Below are positions 1-6,295 of a stretch of 7,207 bases of DNA, one piece after another. This DNA comes from Chloroflexota bacterium (GTDB taxonomy: Bacteria > Chloroflexota > Dehalococcoidia > SZUA-161 > SpSt-899): NCBI GenBank assembly GCA_018725455.1, contig QLUN01000041.1:1-7207 (forward strand), in the 5' to 3' direction. Position numbers and translations under genes: made by a program. Positions within the stretch are counted from its first letter, which is position 1, and each line of letters opens with the position of its first letter. The notes beneath the pieces are model-generated. The model saw only the letters and a program-made list of their open reading frames with translations. It made no database searches and was not told the DNA's origin.

Positions 1-77
1 AGGAACACCCCCAGAGCAGCCACGATGGGCAAGATCAGCAGGTTTAAGTCTTCTAAGAATGGTTTCAACTGACTCAT
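1..77 (-). CDS. Start of a small membrane protein, possibly a holin-type gene (cut by window edge)
   Basis: Only the first 25 residues are visible: MSQLKPFLEDLN followed by LLILPIVAALGVF, with the frame still open at position 1. The second part is a clear hydrophobic helix beginning 12 residues from the start. I chose ATG 77 because GGAG at 88-85 lies seven bases upstream. An ATG at 83 in the same frame would overlap the previous stop as ATGA but leaves only one base after that GGAG. A short N-terminus followed immediately by a membrane helix, just after the tail-tip genes, fits a holin or other small lysis protein. It could equally be another small phage membrane protein. The rest of the gene would decide. 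Confidence 0.6.
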   Translation of the reverse strand, partial: MSQLKPFLEDLNLLILPIVAALGVF

Positions 78-79
78 AT

Positions 80-229
80 TCATGCTCCAATCAGGCCGTG
101 GGCGATAAGATCGTCGATCAGCCCCTTACCCCGCTCGGCAAGCTGAGGGAGGGCAACAGTCGACGTGGCAAAGGTAGCGCTTTGCACCTTCAGAGGTAGT
201 TGCCAATGGATGGCCAAGGTGCACTTCAC
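80..229 (-). CDS. Small 49-residue protein, GTG start, unknown function
   Basis: The predicted product begins MKCTLAIHWQLPLKVQSATF and ends ERGKGLIDDLIAHGLIGA. The GTG start (229-227) overlaps the stop of the upstream gene as GTGA, and a GGAG lies eight bases before it, which is a good ribosome-binding site. The same frame stays open further upstream to about 406, but that part lies wholly inside the preceding gene and is rich in Arg and Ser, as out-of-frame translations often are. The protein has a short hydrophobic N-terminal strand and an amphipathic C-terminal helix (LAERGKGLIDDLIAHGLI), with no clear membrane segment. I do not recognise the family. It sits between the tip genes and a putative membrane protein, so it could be a minor tail or a lysis-associated product; this is only context. 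Confidence 0.68.
   Translation of the reverse strand: MKCTLAIHWQLPLKVQSATFATSTVALPQLAERGKGLIDDLIAHGLIGA
85..88 (-). promoter_or_regulatory. Ribosome-binding site deciding the ATG start at 77
   Basis: GGAG lies seven bases before ATG 77 and only one base before the alternative ATG 83, so it favours the downstream start. Confidence 0.55.
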
Positions 230-636
230 AGTGCGATCTCCAGGGGAAGACCTCTGAGGACTCTGCCGACCCTTTCTGGATTGAATTCTGAGTTGCCGTG
301 AAGAGCGAACAGCAGACCCACACCATTTTGATAAAAGCTGCTCTGGATTTCTATTGTGCCTTCGTGGAACATCAATGCTGCTATCAAGCCATGCACCTGC
401 GGCCATTGACTGCCGTGAAAAAGCACTTTCTCAGCAGTGGTAAATAGATTATATATCTCATGCGGGGTCAGGCTCAGAGGGATCGCTTCAAAGTCCTCAC
501 CGTTCCAGCGCAGGCTTTCAGGATAGCCATCTGGGACATCAATGACTGCCCCAGCAAGACGATCTGCATAGCCTTGCCAGCTCTCCTCAGCAAAGACTTG
601 TAGCTCTTTATTGTTGACAATGCCGACCCTCTTCAT
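226..636 (-). CDS. Uncharacterised 136-residue protein downstream of the tail fibre
   Basis: I do not recognise this family. I chose ATG 636 because it overlaps the fibre stop as ATGA, with GGGTGA four bases upstream. A GTG at 648 would add four residues (MGDG) and cannot be excluded. The protein begins MKRVGIVNNKELQVFAEESW and continues with an acidic, proline-containing segment (AVIDVPDGYPESLRWNGEDF). It then has helical-looking stretches (TPHEIYNLFTTAEKVLF; WPQVHGLIAALMF) and a C-terminal end rich in Leu and Arg (ERVGRVLRGLPLEIAL). There are no cysteines, no signal peptide and no membrane helix, so it should be a soluble cytoplasmic or virion protein. Its place directly after the fibre gene is where tail-fibre assembly chaperones and accessory tip proteins often sit, but nothing in the sequence proves such a role. 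The end overlaps the following small gene by four bases. Confidence 0.75.
   Translation of the reverse strand: MKRVGIVNNKELQVFAEESWQGYADRLAGAVIDVPDGYPESLRWNGEDFEAIPLSLTPHEIYNLFTTAEKVLFHGSQWPQVHGLIAALMFHEGTIEIQSSFYQNGVGLLFALHGNSEFNPERVGRVLRGLPLEIAL
238..241 (-). promoter_or_regulatory. Ribosome-binding site deciding the GTG start at 229
   Basis: GGAG lies eight bases before GTG 229, within the final codons of the 136-residue gene. It favours this short gene over the longer open frame that extends upstream. Confidence 0.6.
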
Positions 637-3600
637 GCCGTCACCCACATTGCTGAGATTCTGGAGTCAAATACATCGTTATTATTAAACATCGACCCTT
701 GTATCCTGAAACGAACCAGACGGGCGAAGGGGACAGGTGCCAGGGTGCGGTTGAGACCGACTCTGGCAGGCTCAAACATGAATGCAGTTGCTGAAACACC
801 CTCCCCCATAATCGCCCAAGACGCACCACCGTCGACCGAATGCTGTGCAAAAAAACCGCCCGTCGAGCCAGAACCCGTGCTTTGCCACGAAGCATCCATT
901 GCAACTGTCATGGCGGCATTCGCACCGACGGCAAATTCCGCAGAAGTGCCCAACACAGTAATTGTGTCAGATGACGGGAAGAACAGCGTTGTCGATCCAG
1001 CCATGGAAGAAAAACCGTCCAGTGTTCTTGAAGCTGGAATTAAAAAGTCATAGTTTACACCGTTTAATGTGCCGCGAATAATTGCGGTGCTGCTGTTGAT
1101 TGTCAAATCGAGAAGAGTCACAAGGCCTCCAGAACTGACGCTTATCAACATGCCCGAGCTAGAAACCACAGACCAGGCTGCCAATGATGCGACGTTGGTT
1201 GCCCCTCGATTAAGAACCAACTGGCGTGTCTGTGGCAACTGGCCACTCTTAATTATGCCAGTGGCAAAAGCCACGACATGAAAAGGTGCTACTGCACCTT
1301 GAGCAACAGCATCTAGCCCAGGGGCTCCGGGCGCTCCGGGCGCTCCGGGCGCTCCGGGCGCTCCGGGCGCTCCGGGCGCTCCGGGCGCTCCGGGCGTTCC
1401 AGGGGCTCCGGGAGTTCCAGGGGCTCCGGGAGTTCCAGGGGCTCCGGGAGTTCCAGGGGCTCCGGGAGTTCCGTCTTCAACCAGCTTGCTTGCGCTGGAC
1501 CATTCAAATGCTGGGATGCTGTCGGTAGATCCAGTCGAGCTGGCCACAGCCGTTCGAACCCACAGTGGGTTACCATCAGTAGCTGGAATTGCAGTTGTCC
1601 AACCTCCACCTGGCACACCTGAAAGTGCACCTGTTGAAAAGGTATATGTCAGAGTGTTGACTACTGCACCCGGAGCCGAAGCAGCACGCTGGTACAAATA
1701 TGCCACTGCGACATTCAAGCCATGGGCTCCGGGCGCTCCGGGCGCTCCGGGCGTTCCAGGGGCTCCGGGAGTTCCAGGGGCTCCGGGAGTTCCAGGGGCT
1801 CCGGGAGTTCCAGGGGCTCCGGGAGTTCCGTCTTCAGCTAGCCTTGTTGGAGCACTCCATTCTGTGGCTGGAATTGTATCTGTGGCACCAGTGCTGCTGG
1901 CACTCGCATGGCTTATCCAAACAGGATTACCATTTGCATTTGGAATTGTTGCACTCCAACTGTTGGTAAGCCCAGACAGCCCACCTGTGGCAAATGCATA
2001 GGTGACGTTTGCATTAGGCAATGGAGGCACCGTCGCTGCCCTGCGGTAAATCAAAACAGAAGCAGAATTCAATCCAGGTGCTCCAGGTGCTCCAGGTGTT
2101 CCGGGTGCTCCGGGTGCTCCGGGTGCTCCGGGTGTTCCGGGTGCTCCAGGTGCTCCAGGTGCTCCAGGTGTTCCGGGGGTTCCGGGGGTTCCGGGGGTTC
2201 CGGGGGTTCCGTCCACTCCCTTGTCTGCCAAAAGACCCCAGGTTGCAGTGCCTGTGGCCGTCGACGGTGGCGCGACTCCTGTGTTGTCTATCCGAGCAAT
2301 CCATGATCGACCAAGATGGGTGACCACCTGCCCTTTGCGTTGAGAGTCACCGGCCAGCCATGGCCGGGACGGTAGCGGCAAAAGATCATCGACCTTTTCG
2401 ACCGCAATGTAATCTAGCAATGTGGTGTCTGTCCCCGCCCCACCGCCGTTGTTAAAAAGAAACACAGGCGACACAGTGACACCTGGATTGCGCACTGGAC
2501 TTGGGGCAGAGGGGTCTGGGGCCGGGAAACCAACCCCACTCCCCACACCTATATTTGCTCTGCCTCGAAAATAACCAACAAAGTCATACCACCTGCCAGC
2601 AACTGGATCGTTATCAAACCCTCCTGGAAAGTGAACCCCTGAAAAGTCAGAGCCGGAGATGTCATTTCCGTTCGCGTCAAAGACAGACACCCCAAGATAA
2701 TGCCCAACGCCAGGCGACGCAGAAACAACGCGGAAGCGGGCTTTGACCCGGTAAAGATCCTCAGCTGCATAAGGAATGCGATGCTTGCCGTAGAGTATGA
2801 CTTCGCCGGTTGCGCGCAAAGCGACTCCGGATGACATGCCAGCTTCACCCTTGGCGAGTGAAATTGACCCTGGTCCTTGTAACTCCCAGGCCCTGCGCAC
2901 TGAGGCTGTGTCTGGGTGCTTGCTCCAATCTTCGTGGACTTTGACCAAGTCATGGCCAAGAAAGCTCTGCGCTTTTCTACCGCGCTCTTCCATCCTCCCG
3001 GTCACAATGTAGCTGTAGGCCGTGACTGCCGACAGCTCTTGCTCGAATGTCTGGTAGGTGTTAAAAGCGGTGAATTTGAACCACAGGGCCTTGCCGATCA
3101 GGTCCAAATCAAGGTCGCCCATGCGGAATATAGCATCATCAATGCGCACCACACGGGCTCCGGCCGCATGCGCCTCTGGACCAGCCTCGTGCCGACCACG
3201 ACGCAGAGACGCCAAGCGGTAGCGATTTGCACCTAAGAGTGTTGCGTCTCTGTAAGACAAATACTCATTGCCGACGAGCATGAGGGTGGCACCATTGTCC
3301 CTGTCGAGGTCGGTGCCAGAAACCAACTGTCCGTTCACTGCCAGTTGGACATCAGCAACATTTACATTGTCCACATTTGCTTGCGTTGCGTGGTTGGGTA
3401 GTGCAGCAGCAAGGTTGCCATAACGGCTGCTGCCGAAGATTGATCCAATTGCTTTGTAGCTCGAGCCGTCGCTTGAAACCCAAATCCGACAACCACCATA
3501 AAGAGGGTCATCCAGTTGCCCACCAACTGCGATCCCGATCGCGAGTCCGGTCGTGGTAGGGTCAGCTGGCAGTTCAAAGATGACTGGTGCAATTACATTG

Positions 3601-4982
3601 GCAGGCACATTGTTGAAGAGGGCTTGATACCGGATACCGTTGTCGTGTTGATAGAGCGCGGCTGATGCCACTCCAACAGGATAGTCCTCACAGACAATTT
3701 CAAAACCACCATCACTTTCTTCGATCTCCACTATCCGCACAGGGAGTCGGTCTATGCCCTGTGGCAAGTCGGTGATTGTCACGATGTCCATGGGCTCCAG
3801 CATTGGGTAGCGTGCATTGACCCTGACGGTGTACTCGTTTGGCTTGAACAAGCCCTTTTGCAGCAGCAGCTGCCCAACGATCTTGCCAACGTCCCCTCGA
3901 GTTATCATGTGAAGTTTCATGGGGTCTGCCTGCCGAAGGCCTGTGCGCTCAATCGCCTCTTGGTCCTCAACTGGCACAACATCGATGTTGTACTGGTTGG
4001 CTCTGTTTTTGAATTCAATCTGCAGCCGGTTGAATATGTCAGCTGGCATTTTGCGCTTGACTCTGACTGGTCGATCTTTGTCTGTGAAGTCGTCCGGACC
4101 AAGGTCAAACAGTGGTGCAGTGTTCGGGGTGTAGACTCGACCATTGGCCGACAAAGCCTCGTCGCCATATGGAATAAATTTCAATACACCATCTGACCAA
4201 ACACACTCGCTATTGGCTACAGCCAATAGCTCAGAAATGTATTCCCCACAACGAGCTTGTTCGGTGAATGCAGGAGAGATGAAGATGCCAGCAGCTCGAG
4301 TGTAGTTTGACAGCGCCGTGAGGCTTCCCAGCATCGAAGATGGAAAGCCAACCCCAAATCGAAAGTGTGTCAGCAAATCATTGATGACATCGGCCACATC
4401 TGCATCATCATTGCCTCCACCGATAACACGCAGACCACGCACCTCAAAGCCATGATTAGGGACAGAGGCGTCATCGGAAAGGTCGTAGGCACTTGAGGCA
4501 AGATAGGCTGTGCCGGAATAACCCAATGCCACAACGCTGGAAAATCCTGTTGGTTGGCCGAAAAAACCATAGATGTTTTCGTGCCAGATGTTTGATGGAA
4601 CACCGACATAGCCAGAAAGGAATGGCCAAGGTGCTTGCCCATCCGCACCTGTGAAAAGTGTGAGGCTCAACTCCGCAAGAGTAGCCTTCTCCTTGCCACG
4701 CCAGACTGAGTTGATCCCTGCAATAGGCCCCTCGCACAGCGCCATCTGGACTGCTGCTTGATAGGTGTAGGTCGTGTCCTTCTGCTTGATCTTCCCAATG
4801 CCCTTGCCACCTGAAGACCTTGTTGTTGTGGCTGCTATAGGTTGAAAGTTGCCGTACCAAATAAGGTTGCCGGAGATCCGGTTAGTGCCAAACACGATTG
4901 GCACAGGGAGCCCATAGCTTGACGTCTGCAAGCTGATGGCTGCAACACGCTGCTGCTCGGTGGATATTGTCCTAGCGCCCAT
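633..4982 (-). CDS. J-like tail tip/fibre protein with three collagen-like blocks
   Basis: This 1449-residue protein starts at ATG 4982, preceded by AGGG six bases upstream. The N-terminal 430 residues resemble host-specificity/J proteins: a hub-binding start (SYGLPVPIVFGTNRISGNL), then a Phage-tail_3-like region at roughly 225-400. Residues about 585-618 carry the common RYRLASLRRGR and HAAGARVVRIDD signature. Residues about 695-865 look like an all-beta, carbohydrate-binding-type sandwich (inference). Residues 871-924 are a small Trp-rich module (W875, W894, W915). Three Gly-X-Pro blocks follow at 925-970, 1052-1088 and 1171-1222, separated by related 81- and 82-residue domains at 971-1051 and 1089-1170. 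The tail at 1223-1449 begins with an Ig-like stretch and is otherwise unassigned; it is probably the distal receptor-contacting part. The likely role is hub closure plus host recognition, as a trimer. The stop overlaps the next gene (ATGA). Confidence 0.88.
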   Translation of the reverse strand: MGARTISTEQQRVAAISLQTSSYGLPVPIVFGTNRISGNLIWYGNFQPIAATTTRSSGGKGIGKIKQKDTTYTYQAAVQMALCEGPIAGINSVWRGKEKATLAELSLTLFTGADGQAPWPFLSGYVGVPSNIWHENIYGFFGQPTGFSSVVALGYSGTAYLASSAYDLSDDASVPNHGFEVRGLRVIGGGNDDADVADVINDLLTHFRFGVGFPSSMLGSLTALSNYTRAAGIFISPAFTEQARCGEYISELLAVANSECVWSDGVLKFIPYGDEALSANGRVYTPNTAPLFDLGPDDFTDKDRPVRVKRKMPADIFNRLQIEFKNRANQYNIDVVPVEDQEAIERTGLRQADPMKLHMITRGDVGKIVGQLLLQKGLFKPNEYTVRVNARYPMLEPMDIVTITDLPQGIDRLPVRIVEIEESDGGFEIVCEDYPVGVASAALYQHDNGIRYQALFNNVPANVIAPVIFELPADPTTTGLAIGIAVGGQLDDPLYGGCRIWVSSDGSSYKAIGSIFGSSRYGNLAAALPNHATQANVDNVNVADVQLAVNGQLVSGTDLDRDNGATLMLVGNEYLSYRDATLLGANRYRLASLRRGRHEAGPEAHAAGARVVRIDDAIFRMGDLDLDLIGKALWFKFTAFNTYQTFEQELSAVTAYSYIVTGRMEERGRKAQSFLGHDLVKVHEDWSKHPDTASVRRAWELQGPGSISLAKGEAGMSSGVALRATGEVILYGKHRIPYAAEDLYRVKARFRVVSASPGVGHYLGVSVFDANGNDISGSDFSGVHFPGGFDNDPVAGRWYDFVGYFRGRANIGVGSGVGFPAPDPSAPSPVRNPGVTVSPVFLFNNGGGAGTDTTLLDYIAVEKVDDLLPLPSRPWLAGDSQRKGQVVTHLGRSWIARIDNTGVAPPSTATGTATWGLLADKGVDGTPGTPGTPGTPGTPGAPGAPGAPGTPGAPGAPGAPGTPGAPGAPGLNSASVLIYRRAATVPPLPNANVTYAFATGGLSGLTNSWSATIPNANGNPVWISHASASSTGATDTIPATEWSAPTRLAEDGTPGAPGTPGAPGTPGAPGTPGAPGTPGAPGAPGAHGLNVAVAYLYQRAASAPGAVVNTLTYTFSTGALSGVPGGGWTTAIPATDGNPLWVRTAVASSTGSTDSIPAFEWSSASKLVEDGTPGAPGTPGAPGTPGAPGTPGAPGTPGAPGAPGAPGAPGAPGAPGAPGAPGLDAVAQGAVAPFHVVAFATGIIKSGQLPQTRQLVLNRGATNVASLAAWSVVSSSGMLISVSSGGLVTLLDLTINSSTAIIRGTLNGVNYDFLIPASRTLDGFSSMAGSTTLFFPSSDTITVLGTSAEFAVGANAAMTVAMDASWQSTGSGSTGGFFAQHSVDGGASWAIMGEGVSATAFMFEPARVGLNRTLAPVPFARLVRFRIQGSMFNNNDVFDSRISAMWVTA
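1317..1472 (-). repeat. Collagen-like block 3 of the fibre gene (17 triplets)
   Basis: The block encodes residues 1171-1222. It has the same four 18-base GTPGAP units as block 2, then one GTP (ACG threonine), then eight GAP triplets, seven of them the identical unit GGA GCG CCC, and a closing Gly. The pure run of identical 9-base units at 1324-1391 or so is the most slippage-prone stretch in the window. Confidence 0.95.
1473..1718 (-). repeat. Spacer domain copy 2 between collagen blocks (fibre residues 1089-1170)
   Basis: This 82-residue copy runs from LNVAVAYLYQRAASAP to FEWSSASKLVED. It is homologous to the preceding copy but has diverged to roughly half identity, in contrast to the perfect DNA identity of the collagen segments adjoining both copies on their C-terminal side. 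Confidence 0.85.
1719..1829 (-). repeat. Collagen-like block 2 of the fibre gene (12 triplets)
   Basis: The block encodes residues 1052-1088. It consists of four identical 18-base units (GGA ACT CCC GGA GCC CCT, giving GTPGAP), then GTP, two GAP with GCG alanine codons, and a final GAH-G where His replaces the last Pro. Its first 104 bases in the sense direction, together with seven bases before it, are identical to the matching part of block 3. Confidence 0.95.
1830..2072 (-). repeat. Spacer domain copy 1 between collagen blocks (fibre residues 971-1051)
   Basis: This is an 81-residue, beta-rich domain starting LNSASVLIYRRAATVP and ending EWSAPTRLAED. It aligns with the following copy along its whole length. 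Shared positions include the Y-x-R-A-A start, TY-x-F-x-TG, LSG, IP, GNP-x-W, ASSTG-x-TD, IPA-x-EWS and the closing L-x-ED. By eye about half of the positions are identical. Domains of this kind are common in J-type fibres of proteobacterial phages. Confidence 0.85.
2073..2210 (-). repeat. Collagen-like block 1 of the fibre gene (15 Gly-X-Pro triplets)
   Basis: Tandem 9-base units encode residues 925-970 of the fibre protein. In protein order they are five GTP, three GAP, one GTP, three GAP, one GTP, two GAP and a closing Gly. Codon choice differs from the other two blocks: the first four units are GGA-ACC-CCC, and Ala is coded by GCA. The unit length is a multiple of three, so gain or loss of units keeps the reading frame. 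The Thr/Ala-Pro pattern is typical of bacterial and phage collagen-like stalks that form trimers. Confidence 0.95.
4209..4230 (-). other. Perfect 9-bp inverted repeat with 4-base loop inside the fibre gene
   Basis: The arms GCTATTGGC and GCCAATAGC flank TACA on the plus strand. It lies within codons of the J-like N-terminal region. No T-run follows on either strand, so it is not an intrinsic terminator. A hairpin of this size is expected by chance roughly once in several windows this long, so function is unproven. Confidence 0.4.
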
Positions 4983-5421
4983 CGTTCACCCTATAAAACA
5001 AAACAGGCCTGTCCGACAAATCGGAGCTGTCAATTTGCCCAATGGAAACCATCCCGTCACGCAACACCGCGTGAACAAGCTGGCCACCACCAATCATGAT
5101 CGCTCCATGGCTGTAGCAGCGGCCAAAACGAAACAGTGCCACGTCACCAGGCATGGGGTCCTCGACAAGGGTGCCATGCTTTTCCAACCAATGTTTGAAC
5201 CGCTCTTCACCTCTGTGCTGCCCAAAGTCTGGTGGATAGGTTCCAGGATCAATCCGAGGAACAACTCCTGCGCGCTCGTAGACCTCAGCCAATAACATCG
5301 CGCAGTCAACACCAACACCTTTGATCCTCCCTCCGGGATGATATGGGGTGCCGACCCACGACTTTGCCTCCAAGACTATGTGTGATGCCAGGCTACCTGT
5401 TTGCTGTGCTTGATTAGCCAT
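4972..5421 (-). CDS. NlpC/P60 family tail peptidase (GTA Orfg14-like)
   Basis: This 149-residue protein starts at ATG 5421 (MANQAQQTGSL), inside the end of the hub gene with an 8-base overlap. The frame is open for 50 further codons upstream, but those residues lie antisense to nothing new and overlap the hub gene in another frame. The core shows the NlpC/P60 signature: a helix then SWVGTPYHPGG at 21-31, catalytic Cys40 in GVGVDCAMLL, PGDVALFRFG at 91-100, His105 in YSHGAIMIGG, and His117 in LVHAVL as the probable third residue. The family cleaves D-gamma-glutamyl-diaminopimelate bonds in cell-wall peptides. In tails of this type it is thought to act locally on peptidoglycan during genome entry. 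No signal peptide is visible, as expected for a virion component. It overlaps the fibre gene by 11 bases. All three catalytic positions are present, so it looks active. Confidence 0.92.
   Translation of the reverse strand: MANQAQQTGSLASHIVLEAKSWVGTPYHPGGRIKGVGVDCAMLLAEVYERAGVVPRIDPGTYPPDFGQHRGEERFKHWLEKHGTLVEDPMPGDVALFRFGRCYSHGAIMIGGGQLVHAVLRDGMVSIGQIDSSDLSDRPVLFYRVNDGR
4989..4992 (-). promoter_or_regulatory. Ribosome-binding site of the fibre gene
   Basis: AGGG lies six bases before ATG 4982, inside the last codons of the peptidase gene. It supports this start and the 11-base overlap. Confidence 0.6.
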
Positions 5422-6295
5422 AGATCGTCTCTGGGGTTGGTATGTAGGGGAAGCCACGAAACCTAGCAAGGTTAGAAAAGCGGTCCGCGCAGGTCTCACG
5501 TCGCCTGTCACAACCAGGAACAAGCTGCAGTGAAACTCCGGCTGCCAGCGGTGCCGGCCACGGAAGGGCAAATGTCAAGCCTCCTCCAAGAGAGTGCTGC
5601 TTCACTGTGCGACGCAGTCCAGAGTGGGCTCCGGATGTGATTTGGACAACACCCCCATCAAAATAGCCGGCAGCCTCTGCACCTGCGTTGATTGTGAAGC
5701 TCGTGACAGTTGGTGCCGGAGTAGCCTGCACCGACCTGTTTGTTTGAAAGGTCGCCCGGCTTATTCCACAACCTTGGCCATAGAGTGTGTGTCCACAAGT
5801 TGGTTGATATAGATTGCGCGGCATCTTGACATTAAGAAGTTGGAGTGGAGAGTTAACTTTGACATTGACCTCTAGTCGGTCGGGCTCAACGTCGCCAACT
5901 GTTCCAACAAAATACATGATTGTTCCAACCACCGTCCACACGGAAGGGTCTGCTGTCTCTTGCAGGTAAGCGACATCAAGCCGGATGCTCGCTGTGTCCA
6001 AAGCCCCAAGCCGAGCAGCCACGGCGAATGGGAGTCCAGAAAGAGTGTCCCCGTCTTGTGGATAGAAGGTGATCTCCAACTCGTCGATCTCGACTCCACG
6101 CACATGACGGCACCGTCCACGCTCAAACATCGGTTGCCCAGCCTTGAACACATTTCCCCCGTGCATCAAATCAATATCAAATGATGTTGCTCTGATGGTC
6201 GTCGAGTCCGACAATGTGATTGTCAACAGGTCTGCCTTAATGATCTCGCGCCGAGTAGCCAGGTACGCAGAAAGTGGGGCCGAGAGAGTTCTCAT
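5414..6295 (-). CDS. Tail tip hub protein, DUF2163/BR0599 family (gpL/GTA Orfg13-like)
   Basis: This 293-residue protein starts at ATG 6295, which overlaps the DUF2460 stop as ATGA. The frame stays open for 12 codons further upstream, but MRTLSAPLSAYLATRREIIK is the usual opening of the family. Residues 1 to about 150 match DUF2163. Residues from about 155 match the BR0599 C-terminal domain (PRNLYQPTCGHTLYGQGCG near 159-177, and PGCDRRRETCADRF then RFRGFPYIPTP at the end). Four cysteines in this domain (C167, C176, C262, C269) form C-x8-C and C-x6-C pairs. The same spacing carries the [4Fe-4S] cluster in lambda gpL, as I recall it. A fifth cysteine, C62, lies outside the pattern. The likely role is the trimeric baseplate hub between the distal ring and the J-like tip. 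The end overlaps the peptidase gene by eight bases. Metal binding is inferred from spacing only. Confidence 0.88.
   Translation of the reverse strand: MRTLSAPLSAYLATRREIIKADLLTITLSDSTTIRATSFDIDLMHGGNVFKAGQPMFERGRCRHVRGVEIDELEITFYPQDGDTLSGLPFAVAARLGALDTASIRLDVAYLQETADPSVWTVVGTIMYFVGTVGDVEPDRLEVNVKVNSPLQLLNVKMPRNLYQPTCGHTLYGQGCGISRATFQTNRSVQATPAPTVTSFTINAGAEAAGYFDGGVVQITSGAHSGLRRTVKQHSLGGGLTFALPWPAPLAAGVSLQLVPGCDRRRETCADRFSNLARFRGFPYIPTPETIYG

Larger units (their letters stand above)
1369..1836 (-). repeat. Perfect 111-base direct repeat (1369-1479 and 1726-1836)
   Basis: The two copies match base for base when read side by side. The match ends with c versus g on the left (1368, 1725) and a versus g on the right (1480, 1837). 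The offset is 357 bases, exactly 119 codons. Crossing over between copies would therefore delete or duplicate one complete unit of spacer domain plus collagen block without breaking the frame. Confidence 0.95.

Noticed and set aside
230..406. Longer upstream extension of the 49-residue gene to an ATG at 406
   Set aside because: It would overlap the 136-residue gene by 180 bases in another frame. The added residues are Arg/Ser-rich with no family resemblance, and the GTG at 229 has a GGAG and a GTGA junction.
637..648. GTG start at 648 for the 136-residue protein
   Set aside because: ATG 636 overlaps the fibre stop in the ATGA arrangement used elsewhere in this operon; the GTG option remains possible but less likely.
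745..1281. Plus-strand open frames of 102 and 70 codons
   Set aside because: Both are antisense to the fibre C-terminus, which reads as a continuous beta-rich domain in the real gene; neither has convincing features of its own.
1486..2001. Plus-strand open frame of 171 codons containing GAP/GVP triplets
   Set aside because: It is the antisense image of the fibre gene. It is held open by the GC-rich repeats, has no supporting start context, and lies within a convincing 1449-codon gene on the other strand.
1317..2210. Regular short repeats suggesting a CRISPR array or minisatellite
   Set aside because: The units are 9 or 18 bases, have no unique spacers of CRISPR length, and encode an in-frame Gly-X-Pro peptide.
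4936..5295. Plus-strand open frame of 119 codons across the peptidase gene
   Set aside because: It lies fully antisense to the peptidase and the fibre start, which have catalytic motifs and coupled starts; its translation shows no recognisable pattern.
5422..5571. N-terminal extension of the NlpC/P60 protein by 50 residues
   Set aside because: The extension lies inside the hub gene in another frame. Starting at 5421 gives a normal family length and a short overlap.
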